Of a stretch of DNA of 64,000 nucleotides, positions 54,211 through 64,000 are shown piece after piece. Where the stretch lies: assembly GCF_001577835.2 (NCBI RefSeq), contig NC_029527.1, positions 1,450,809-1,514,808 of the forward strand, given 5' to 3'. Numbering within the stretch: the stretch's first letter is position 1; each line of letters begins with the position of its first letter. The notes beneath the pieces are model-generated. The model was given only the letters and a program-made list of their open reading frames with translations. It did no database searches and had not been told where the DNA came from. The position numbers were made by a program, and so were the translations under genes. Source of the DNA: Coturnix japonica. Taxonomy: Eukaryota > Chordata > Aves > Galliformes > Phasianidae.

Positions 54211-54577
54211 TCCTTGGGGCGGGACCTGCATGGAACCCACATCATCAGCCCATGGTATTCCCCTCCGAACCACTGCTAGGGGCAGCGCCAGTGTCCTGTC
54301 CACACGCTGCTGGCTCAGCACAGCACCCGAGCTCACTCAGACGTCAGAGAGCTGCTCTAATCCAGCAGGATTTCCTCCCTCCCGAGGCCCCAGCACCTTC
54401 CATCCCGGCTTGGCCCCGATTAGCCCCGAGCCTGGGGGGGGTAAAGGGGCAGAACAGGGGGGTCAGGGAGCGGCCTGTCCCAGCAGTGTCTGCATAGGGC
54501 GGGTGTGTAGCCCTATGGGCCAGGGAGGGAACGGGACGGGACGGCTCCGGGGCCGGGTGGAGGGGGCACACACACAT

Positions 54578-54680
54578 ATACATCCATAGATATCCATAGA
54601 CATCCATATACACCCATATACACCCATATACACCCATATACACCCATATACATCCATATACATCCATATACATCCATTCT
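54578..54680. repeat. 10-bp ATATACACCC-type minisatellite
   Basis: About ten copies of ATATACACCC or ATATACATCC, in the 5' non-coding intron of MON1A. Confidence 0.93.
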
Positions 54681-54843
54681 CACACCGTACCCGGCACAGC
54701 CCCGTACTCACATGCACAGGGCGCTCCGTGTACACACCGGGCAGCCGGGCCGGGCCGGGCCGAAGGACACAGCGGCACCCGGCGACCTTCGAGCCTCCTC
54801 CCGACACGGCGCGGCCTAAGCGCAGCGTGAGGCGCCGCTACGG

Positions 54844-54893
54844 CGGGTACAGCGGGTACAGCGGGTACTATGGGTACTATGGGTACTATGGGC
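54844..54893. repeat. 9-bp GGGTACWRY repeat in the shared promoter
   Basis: Five to six copies of CGGGTACAG / TGGGTACTA. The unit is a multiple of three and gives Gly-Tyr-rich or Val-Pro-rich translations that I regard as accidental. Confidence 0.85.
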
Positions 54894-55199
54894 TGCTGCT
54901 CCCCGTCCTGCCCCTGTCCCCGTCCCGTCCCGCCCCCCGCCCGCTGCCATCTCGGTTCCCGTCCCGCTCCGCTCCTCCCCGCTGGCTCCGGCCGGGCCCG
55001 GGCCCTGCGGCCGCTTCCCCGCCCCACAGACCAACCCCCTCCCCGCCGTCCCTCGGAATTCTGGGGGATGTAGTCCTCACGTGCGCACCCCGCGCTCGCA
55101 GCCGTCACATCAGGACTACAGCTCCCGTCATGCCCCGCGCTAACGGAGGGTACAGCGGCACGGCGCGGGGGCTGCCGGGAGCGGTAGTGCGGCCGTTGG

Positions 55200-55301
55200 A
55201 CTCGGTTTCCCGGCGTGCCACGCGGCGGAGCCGGAAGTGGGGGAGCACCGGAACTTTGGGTTTCCGGCAGCGGGCGCTGGGCCTGGCGCGGTGCGGTGCA
55301 G
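55200..55301 (+). other. RBM6: RBM6 probable non-coding exon 1
   Basis: A strong donor, GTGCAG|GTGAGC, ends this GC-rich stretch downstream of the shared promoter. The start is approximate. The next exon begins at 58187 with untranslated sequence before the ATG. Confidence 0.55.
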
Positions 55302-58186
55302 GTGAGCGGCGGCAACGCCCCGCGGGCCCGGCCCGGCCATAACGGGGGATGGAGGCGGCGGAAGGAAGATGAGGGCGGCACGGCTCGGCACGGGGACGGG
55401 GAGCGGCGGGACGGGGCGCGGCTTGGAGTGGGGAGGGAGCGGGGCCGTTTCCGGGGTGCCGGGCCGCGTTCCCGGGGCTGCGGGCTCAGGGTGAACCGGT
55501 ACGAACGGAACGGGGATCAGCGGCGGAACCGAGTGAACGTGGGGAACCCGAGGACCCGGATCGTGTGATGAACGTGTCGGTGCCCGGTGTTACCGGCCGC
55601 TGTTACCGAGTCCCTTTGGGCCTGAGGAGGGCGGGAGTGGGAGGGACTGAAGTTCAGCCCGTTGTTTGTAATACAAGCAAAGAGCGCACGGAGCGTTTGG
55701 TTCCCCAGTGAAACCCCCCGGCCCGGTGCCTAATGGAGCTGAATTGGATTGCCCTCACTTCCATGTATCATAATGTAAGAGATCTAAAAGAACAAGGTCT
55801 GCTGCTGGGCTTGGCATGTTGTGAAAGCAGAACCGGATCATCCCCAGGTTGGCAGCGGTGTTTGCTGGGTGCATTGAAAGGAGGGGGGCTGCCTTAGGAT
55901 GACTATATGTGAAGGCCAGGACACACAGCTCTCTTGCACTGTCCCCTGAGTGCTGGGAGGGCTGTGGGAGCCCCGGCTGCAGGAGGAGCTACAGACACAG
56001 AGGAGCTTCCTTGACAGTGGTGGCACACTGTAACAGGTTGCCCAAGGAGGCTGTGGATGCCCCATCCCTGCAGGCATTCAAGGCCAGGCTGGATGTAGCC
56101 TGGTCTGATGGCTGGTGATTCTGCACATAGCAGAAGGGTTGGAACTGAATGATCATTATGGTCCTTTCCAACCCAGGCCATTCCATGATTACGGTGCACC
56201 TTTGTGCCTTCTCTGGGGGTGCCTTCTTCCACCAGGAAGCAGAACCAGCTGGAGAGGATGAGGGAAGCATAATACATACTCTCAGTATGCACATCAACCC
56301 TCCTGAATCCCCAGTATAATTATAATTATCTCCTAAAAAGAGCTGTAAATCTGGGCTCTGTGAGCAACTTGGACCACACTGTGCATTCTATGGCCGTGCT
56401 GTTGTTGTTCTGAAGCATCCTTTATCCCATCTCCTTCAGATGTAGAGCTGTGACCAAAGGAAGGCAGAAGTAATTGGTGTGAAACTCCTAGCACTCAAGG
56501 GTGGATCTAAACAGTTCGCAGTTGGCAAGGGATTTTTTGTTTAAGCATTGCTAAGCTTGCTGGCTTAATGAAAAGTGGAGTGGAGGAGGAAATCCGAAAG
56601 GGAAGAACAAGAAACTCCAGGTCTTCAGGCTGCTAAAGATCACGGATGGGAGGACTGGCTTGTGACAGCCACCATAGCAAGGAGTGCCACTGCCATCTCA
56701 CTTGCCTCAGTGGAAGGAAGGAATCCACTTCCTTGCAGTTCATTCCTGTTAAAGATAAGATGGTAGAGTTTAAGGAGGGAATCCTGGGAGGAGGGAGGTT
56801 CTTTTCACAGCAAGAGCCCCATGAAACATGAGGGGCCCAGCACTGAGGCTTTCATGGCTGTTTGGATGGACCTTATTTCTGCAGCACTGGTTTAACCAAA
56901 GATCCACACAGTGATCACAGAGAGGGGCTTTGTCACCCCTTGAGCTGAGGCTGCCATGTGGAGCTGGTGCTGTGCATGCCCATGTGGAACCACTTGGAGC
57001 CCCGGAGCTCACCTGCCTCCTGCTGTGCCTTTGACCTGCTGTGTGTACAGAATTACTGAGCTCTGGAAGCGAGCAGAAACAGGATGTCATGTGCTTTCCT
57101 TTGCTCTAGCAGTGCCTGGTGGTGACTGTCCATGCCATCTGTTCCACCAAACTGCTGCAGCTGGGTTCGTTTGCTTTAGAACTCGTTTTGTAGAAGCATG
57201 TGAGCCCCAGGTCTCCTCACCTTGGTGTTTGGGCACAACCCTGTTCCACGTTGCTGGCTTGGTGGTGGAGACTGCACTCATCTGGGCAAGGTGAAGGTGT
57301 CTGGTGTGTAAGTAGAGTTCAGAACCGGACAGGAGAGAGCTGATGTCAAATTCAATGATATGAACCCACCCTTTACTGTGATAGGGTGGCAAACAGTTTC
57401 AGACTGATTGATGTGTGGGATAAGCTCCTAAACCACAGCAGCAGGATTAGCCGGAGCGGATCTGAGAGCATCAATGCACCATTTTGTGCTGTGCTCTGGT
57501 GCAGATGGATGCCCTTCCTGCTTGGAGGCCTGACTTTAGCAATCCTCTGGAAGTCCTCACCTTTGCTATGGGTGGGAGGAAGTGGATTAGGTTTTTAGCC
57601 CTATGTTGAGGCATGTACTGTTCCTATCGCTCAGCTTGATTAGGGCAGTGCTGGAGGAACAGAGCCTGTAATGATTTATTGGCAAAGCATACTCTGTTAT
57701 CTAGATACTTTCCGAGGGCAAAGTAAGCCTAGCAGACCAATTGTGGTGATGGTTTCCTTGAGCAGCAAAGAGCTGTTGGCAGAAATAGTTTGGATTAAAC
57801 ATTAATTGCAAACTGTTGTTCAGGAATGGTCTTTGCTGTTTATAGATTGTGGTGTTCTCACATTTCCAGTCGCTCTGAATAGTGTTAGACAGCACAGTAT
57901 GTTGGGAAGCTTTATGTTAATCAAGAGCAAATACCACATTGTTTGCCTGCCCGTATTGACAGTTTCATTTCAGAAGTCAATTGAAGCTTGTAATTTTGAA
58001 TGTATAGAACCACAGCAATTAAATTCATTCATGCCTGAGAGGCACCATGGGCAGTTATGGATCTCACATGTCCCCACGTGCCTTCCCCAGTTGGCGATGC
58101 TTTTCTTCCATGATGCATTTTCATTGCCCGTGGCTTACTGTCACGTTGTTTATTCAACAGGTTGTGCTGTCTTGGTGTTCTTACAG
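55302..58186. other. RBM6 intron 1 with one CR1 fragment
   Basis: Non-coding. It holds the CR1 fragment at 55995-56195; otherwise it is unique sequence without recognisable genes. Confidence 0.6.
55995..56195 (+). mobile_element. CR1 LINE 3' end in RBM6 intron 1
   Basis: It reads AACAGGTTGCCCAAGGAGGC, TCCCTGCAGGCATTCAAGGC, CAGAAGGGTTGGAACTGAAT, then CCTTTCCAACCCAGGCCATT and the tail CCATGATT. Confidence 0.92.
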
Positions 58187-58226
58187 TCAATTACCTGTTT
58201 CTGGAAACCAACCAGACAAAGAAAAC

Positions 58227-61200
58227 ATGTGGGGAGACCATCGACAGGGCAACAGGACGGGATCATTTCGGTAAGCGTTGCATTGTACAGCTTGCTTCTG
58301 TAACGTGTTTCATTACAAAAAGCAGTGGGAACTTTCTGATTGCCATTGTGCACATCAGTGGATGTGTGTGCAGGTTTGGCCAAAGCTGGGAGGTCCTCAT
58401 GGAGCTAAGAGCAGGCAAGTTAAGCTACATGTAGCTTTCTGCAGTTCTGTGCAGCTTTGCTCTTTTCTTTCCTTTTTTATTGGCAGTTGTTTTTAGTATT
58501 TCTGTTCCTTCTCTGCAGCACCTTTTCTAGTGATGGTCCATTTAGGTGCTGTAAGCTGAGGTGGTGCTGTGCCATGTGAATAGCCACTGTTAAGACCCAG
58601 AGGTCACGTTGATTCTCATCGACTGCAGTTCTTGCCTTAACTTCAGAAATACTGTCAGTTTAATTGCACCTGATTTTGTGTAAACCTCACTTTAATGGAG
58701 ACCAGAATATCCCCATGTGCTTAGCCCTGCTCCTTCACAATATGGTTTTGACTGTCACTGAAAGTGTTGTGAAGATTCGTGTGTCTCTGACCTGCACCGT
58801 GTGATGTTTTTTAGCTCATGTTTCTTTGCTTGTTACTGGACCCTGTGTCTGCAGTGGGGCTCTGGATAGAAAAAGGAGACACCAAGAGTTAGGGCTTCCC
58901 TCCATTGCGTGTAATTCTTTCATCCCTTGCTCACGTGTCCACCTCAGTGACTTGAATATCAGCATGATTAATGTGCTTCCTCCTGGCACACCATAGGTTT
59001 TTGTAACAAGGGTATTTCAAATAATTATCCAACTGTAATGGGAAAAACTGATCACAAAGAACAACGTCCAGCAGAACCTGCCTTAATGTTGTTGCTGCGA
59101 GAGTGATTTGTGGCCCTGTTGGTAGTGCTGCTCTGCTGATTCTTAAGTGGATTTAATTGGCATCGTTCTTTACTGTGCTGGGTGGGGAATTCTAACCTTG
59201 AACAAAAGTTATTCCTATTGTATGTGGTGGTGAAGCAGGGGCTTGCAGCTTAGTCAATCTGTATGCAGTTCAATTACAAATGTGCGTTTTGTTGATGATT
59301 TCACAATGATTTTCACTGATTCTACAGTGAAACACAAAGAGGATCTTGCTGAAGCTGCAAATGAAATGTCCACTGGTTCGGGTGGGATTTGGTGTTTCTT
59401 TAGATTGCTTTATTTGCTATTCTTTTTTCTAAATGTCGTGCAGTAGAGCTTAGCTCTACAGGTAGCTTAAAACGTGGCTCTCAAAAGAACAAAAGAACCC
59501 CAAACTTTGGGTTTTGATAAACTGTATTAAAAGGAAACTTCTTCCTGAGTGGTGGTTTACAGGGATCAGGAGAGCTCGTGGCTATCTGGTTGTAACGCTG
59601 GTACAGGACAGCCTGTCTTGAAGCACGAGTGCAGGATAATCGCACACATTGATTATGGTTGTGCTCCTGTGAGGCATCTTCAGAGTCTGAACCGATAGCT
59701 GCCAGTATTTTGCTGGTTTAGACTCCAGCACGAGAGGCAAAAATGAGTCTAAATAGAGTGTTACTTGAGCATGTTTGGTAGCCTTTGCTTTTGTGTGCCT
59801 CGTGACAATGTGTTACATTAGCTGTTTGTAATATTGCCCAGAGAACTTAAGCTCAAGTTGTTCCTCCCAAGCATGTGCTGGTGATGCTCATAAACAAACA
59901 CACCAGCTGGTGGAACCTTGAACAGCTGCAGAGCTGTGTGCAGTGCAGGACTATGTGGATTGCTACCATCATTAACCCATTAATATTGCAGGTATTCCCT
60001 GTTGAGTGCTTCTGGAAATTGTGCTGAAATGGGAGCACCCAAGTTTACTTTCTCACATCTGTCGTATGCTGCCTCATCTTATACTGCCAAACATCAATAT
60101 CTTCTGCGGATCTTAGACTGTTACACCACTCTATAAAAAGTTTAGAGAAGAATGTGCTGCTATATAGATTTCAGACTCTAAGCACGTTATGAATAATACT
60201 GTCTTTATTTCTACAGTGGGAGCCAAGAAGAAAGGTTTGCTCCCGGGTGGAACAGGGACTATCCTCCTTCCCTTGATAGTCTTGCTCAAGAAAGACACTC
60301 TGGCAACTTCTCTGGCAGAGAATCACTTCCTTTTGATATCCAGGCACTCGCAGGCCTCCTCAATCCTCAGTTTGCCAACAGAGAGGAACCTTCTTTCAGC
60401 TTTGGAGCTAGAGATGGACCACGTAGTGACTTCAGAGGTGGGGAGGGGCACCACAATTTCAGGGGCAGAGATTTCCCACCGTCTGACTTTCAGGGCAGAG
60501 ATGAGTCTCAGCTGGATTTCAGAGGTAGGGAGCCACCCCCTTCTGAGTACAGGGGCCGGGATATGTACTCCGGAGACTTTCAGGAGAGAGAAGGGCCCCC
60601 TATGGACTTCAGGGGTGGGGACGTTCCTCCAGTGGACTACAGAAACAGGGAGACGTTCCGTATGAACTACAGGGACAGGGAAGCGCATAGCATGGACTAT
60701 AGGGGTAGGGATGAGCCTCCATCAGACTTCAGGGGAAGGGGATCTTTTGATCTGGATTTCAGAGGTCGAGATGGATCTCATTCAGACTTTAGGGCAAGGG
60801 ATGTGCCCGAGTTAGACTATAGGGGCAGAGACCATTCCTATTCAGACTTCAGAAGCAGGGATGTACCCGATTTGGACTTCAGAGGTGTGGGCACCTCTGA
60901 TTTGGACTTCCGAAACAGAAACGCACCATCATCAGATTTCAGAAATAGGCACAGGTCCCGGTCTGATCAGGACTTTAGGAGCAGAGATATGCCTCCTCCT
61001 ATGGACTTTTCAGACAGGGAAATGCCTCCTGTGGATCAAAGCCTTGTAGATTTTAGATGCAACCAATCTACCGTACCTTTAGCAGAAAGAGAGGGCTCTG
61101 GTTTAAACACCAGCAAGAGAGAGGAGCCTGTGCTTGGTCTGGAAAGAACTCCTTTTGGTAGTCAGAAAGGTGAATTTCAACACTCGGAAGCACCAGCCAG

Positions 61201-63543
61201 AGAAGAGGAGTCCCTTGGATTGGGTCTCAAAGACAACGCTTCGCACAATTTCCAAAATAGCCGCGGACCTCTTCCTGCTCTTCAGGACCAAGAGGAGCAA
61301 CCTCAGCCCTTTGCTAACAAGCAGCAACAGCAGCAGCAGCAGCTTTCTGGGGGGGAGCAGCAAAGATCCGATTCTGATCTTGGGTTAAAGGGTGAAGATG
61401 ACCTGGATTTCCTTGGAAGGCAAGATACGGACTACCGAAACATTGAGTATCGTGATGTGGATCACCGGCTGCCAGCATGTCAGTTGTTTGACTATGAACA
61501 TGGCAAGTCATTTGCAGAGGGAAAACCCAGCAAAGATTCTAGGCCCTACAAGAACCTTCAGGTAAGTGGCTTTGTCACTTGAGATTTCTCTTGAATGCGT
61601 GTTGTCCAGTGAGTACAAGGAGCTGGGTGGGACTCTTCATGTGACATCAGTTCTGACCTAATTCACTGTTCTTCTCTGAGATGAGCCTCTTGCTCCAGGC
61701 CATTTTAGTGGTCATGCTTTCTGTCTTAGAAATATCTTCTTCAGAGAAATGCAGTTTCTCAATTGAGAATTGCTAAACACGTACAAGCAGATGTGGTTCA
61801 GAAAGTCCCCAGTTTGAAAATGACCAGACAAAGAGAGGGAGGGAGTTATGGGAGAAGTATTACATAGGCTACGTTACTTTCTTCTGGATATCTGCCTATA
61901 AGTGCCGTATAGAGAAGCTGCTGGGACAGATGGACATAGAACAGTGCAGCTGTTTACCTTCAGAATCAACTTTGAAACTTGAAATTAATGATAACCATTG
62001 AATTAACAGGTACTACTGAATTCATTTCCTACTTCTGGAAAGCAGGCAGAGGTTTTTTTTGCTTTTCATGTTTCAAAAACATGGAGATGGATGCGATCCA
62101 GGCCAAGGATGGGCTCATGGCATTTACAGTTTGTTTGTGTTGTGTAGACTGTAGGGAGATGCTTCCTGGACCTGGATCTCATTGCATAGCGTGATAAGCA
62201 CGCAAAGCTCATTGTGCTTATGTTGCAGAGCTCTCTGAACCTTAAGCAATGTTATGGTAAAGACACGAGCTGTACTACTTATGAGCCTTTGTATTATACC
62301 TTGCTTTACCTCATTATGGTTTGTGTAACTTGTGAGTTAGTATGTCAGATTTGTTAAAAAACATAACAGAACGTTTCGATTGTGTGAACTCAAGGACCAG
62401 GATTACCGGACCTGCCCTGAATTCGTGAAGCCAAGCAAGCTCATTCGGCTCGGAGGAGTGCCTGAAACTGCCACGAAGGATGATGTAAGTGGGTTGTTCT
62501 TCATCCAGAATTCACTGCAGGACTTTCAAAACTTCGATGCAATGTTTCTAAACTTAGCATTTTTAAGCCTGGTGAGTGTAATTCAGACAGTCTGTCATTT
62601 TCCCCAAGGAAAATCCCAATATAGAAATGATCGCAGTGTTATTTTCTTAACTGATTATTCTGCTTTTTTTTTTTGAAGGCCTGGAAATGCTGGTGGCTTT
62701 TTTTTTGCAGTCACATATGTGATGTTGGTGGGTGAAAGCCTCGACCGCCAGACTCTTTTTAACGTGCCTTCCTTCCAGGATTACTTTATATAGAGACAAT
62801 ATTTTTATTACTTCTGCTATTACGTTTGGAGTCTGGAGGACATTGGCGTTTGATTGAACTTTTTCTTTCGTGGTTGCTTGAAACTGCTAAATTGAGATCT
62901 CATGAAGACAGACAAGATGTCTCCTGCTCATTTTTAGTGTAAAAAACCCAATAATCTGGGCTACAAGGTGGAAAAAAAAAAAAGTTATCTTTTCAAAGGC
63001 TTCCACTTCTAATTAATTTTTTTCCCTTTTTGTGATAGCTCCAGACTGGAGAACACCTACACACAGCAGTTAGTGCAAGGTTTAGCTGTGGTGATCAGCC
63101 CTTCTGAGGCGTAATACTGGAATCTGGTTAGTAGAGAACTCATGGCAGAAACTGTCTGTTAAAGGCAGTGAGATCTCTCTGACCTTAAATAAGGATCAGA
63201 GGGGAGCTGTGTGGCTGTGATCAGTGTGACGGAGCAGCTTTGAGTTGAGTTCTGTTGTTAATAGTGGTTGCTTAGTTAAAGCCAAATGATCAGATGTTCC
63301 CCAAAACTCAAAAACTAGTTCTCAGGTACTGTGGGGACTTTATCAGGGAAGTGTGGCTGTTTGTAACTGAGTTAGCAAAAGAAGCCTTAGGGGAAAAGGA
63401 TTGTACATGAGCAAGGACTTCATTATCTGAGGTTTTGTTTTGGAGACTGAAGTGGATCCTGGTTTTCCTTTAGATCCTCAATGCTTTCCGAGGGCCAGAT
63501 GGGATGCCTGTGAAGAACTTGCGACTGAAGGATTACAGTTCAG
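58227..63543 (+). CDS. RBM6: RNA-binding protein 6, N-terminal part (continues past right edge)
   Basis: RBM6 is a nuclear splicing regulator related to RBM5 and RBM10. Four coding exons are present: 58227-58270 (exon 58187-58270, including 5' UTR), 60217-61561, 62395-62484 and 63474-63543; phases agree, giving 516 residues before the edge. It starts MWGDHRQGNRTGSFRGSQEE, matching human. The large exon encodes about 20 degenerate decamers of the type DFRGRDxxxx, a known RBM6 N-terminal feature, then a Gln-rich run (NKQQQQQQQL) and FLGRQDTDYRNIEYRDVDHR, which is strongly conserved. The last two exons begin the first RRM (KLIRLGGVPETATKDD, then ILNAFRGPDGMPVKNLRL). The zinc finger, second RRM, OCRE and G-patch expected later are outside the window. 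Confidence 0.97.
58271..60216. other. RBM6 intron 2, AT-rich, nothing recognised
   Basis: Unique AT-rich intron without CR1 or RNA genes that I can identify. The following introns 61562-62394, 62485-63473 and 63544-64000 are alike. Confidence 0.55.
60420..61000 (+). repeat. RBM6: 30-bp coding tandem repeat (RBM6 decamers)
   Basis: About 20 tandem units of 30 bp coding a decamer with consensus [S/L/M]-D-F/Y-R-G-R-D/E-x-x-x. Third positions and spacer residues vary freely while Phe/Tyr-Arg and Asp/Glu are held, so selection acts on the protein pattern. Confidence 0.9.
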
Positions 63544-64000
63544 GTGAGAATGCTTTGCCAGTGCTTCTGGTTTGGGGTTTACAGGAGGGTATTTTTCACA
63601 CCAATATGTACCTAGCCAGTTTGACTGGAGTCACTGATGCCATAGTTACAGGTATTTTGGAATGAAAATGCCCACTGAGTTCTGTATTTGGCTCTTACGT
63701 CTCCAGAACTGGTGGCTGTGCACAATGTTACTTCAGAGCTAATGCTTGTCCTGGTGCTTCTGGCTGTAGGAGCAGCTGGAAAAAAGCAGCAAGGCTGTTC
63801 TAATAGCTACCAAGGATGAAAGCAAAAAAAACCCCATCAAACAAAAAACAGGTTAACACCCAACAGATTTTTTTTTTCCTCTTTTAATTAACATTATTCA
63901 ATCCTTTTGGATTTTCTCAGTCTTGTTTCTGAGATGTGAGGCTGTGGAACACATACTACACAAATAGCGGCCCCATGAAACCTGATATTCCCTCTTGCTT

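Larger units (their letters stand above)
54712..55310. promoter_or_regulatory. Bidirectional promoter of MON1A (minus) and RBM6 (plus)
   Basis: A CpG island lies between two divergent first exons: the MON1A non-coding exon (donor at 54711-54706, minus) and RBM6 exon 1 (donor GCAG|GTGAGC at 55302, plus). It contains two ZNF143/THAP11-type motifs facing outward: ACTACATCCCCCAG on minus (55074-55061) and ACTACAGCTCCCGTCATGCC on plus (55115-55134). An ETS site CCGGAAGTG lies at 55231-55239. Start sites are inferred, not mapped. Confidence 0.75.

Noticed and set aside
54728-55342. A Gly-Tyr-rich plus-strand frame (YSGYSGYYGYYG) in the MON1A-RBM6 promoter
   Set aside because: It arises from a 9-bp repeat in a CpG island upstream of RBM6 exon 1; no gene support.
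1-64000. tRNA, rRNA or microRNA genes
   Set aside because: No cloverleaf with conserved A/B boxes and no known RNA sequence was recognised; short RNAs cannot be excluded by eye.

Overview
The window is bird nuclear DNA, most likely from a galliform such as chicken. The evidence is many 3'-truncated CR1 LINE fragments, compact genes with GC-rich CpG-island promoters, the receptor kinase known in chicken as c-sea, and an avian-style LTR retroelement. Six protein genes are recognised by translating exons and checking splice phase across junctions. They belong to the block that in human lies at 3p21.31. From memory the chicken counterpart is chromosome 12; that placement is inference.

Layout, left to right. 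The 5' end of Bassoon (BSN, minus strand) occupies 1-9.7 kb, with its first two coding exons and a CpG-island promoter carrying five perfect CRE palindromes. TRAIP (minus, 15 exons) runs from 31.3 kb down to 11.0 kb; an LTR retroelement with an assembly gap sits in one intron. CAMKV (minus, 10 coding exons) runs from 35.0 to 32.0 kb, with a likely non-coding first exon near 37.4 kb. From 37.6 to 41.8 kb is intergenic DNA with a GGATG-type tandem array and CR1 copies. MST1R/SEA (minus, 20 coding exons) runs from 48.9 to 42.1 kb, and MON1A (minus, 5 coding exons) from 54.2 to 51.2 kb. RBM6 (plus) starts from a shared promoter at about 55.3 kb and leaves the right edge after its fifth exon.

The genes form no functional pathway. 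Bassoon and CAMKV are synaptic proteins, TRAIP is a replisome ubiquitin ligase, MST1R is a receptor tyrosine kinase, MON1A is part of a Rab7 exchange factor and RBM6 is a splicing regulator. Gene order and strands from TRAIP to RBM6 match human. BSN is the exception: it abuts TRAIP and points the opposite way relative to the human arrangement, which suggests an inversion of the BSN-UBA7 block.

Sequence quality is uneven. A 100-N gap lies in the retroelement, and single-base insertion/deletion noise affects the retroelement repeats and the GC-rich first exon of TRAIP. I did not find a convincing new biological system. The most useful observations are the CRE cluster, the paired ZNF143/THAP11-type motifs in the MON1A-RBM6 promoter, the gene-order change at BSN/TRAIP, and the damaged TRAIP exon 1.
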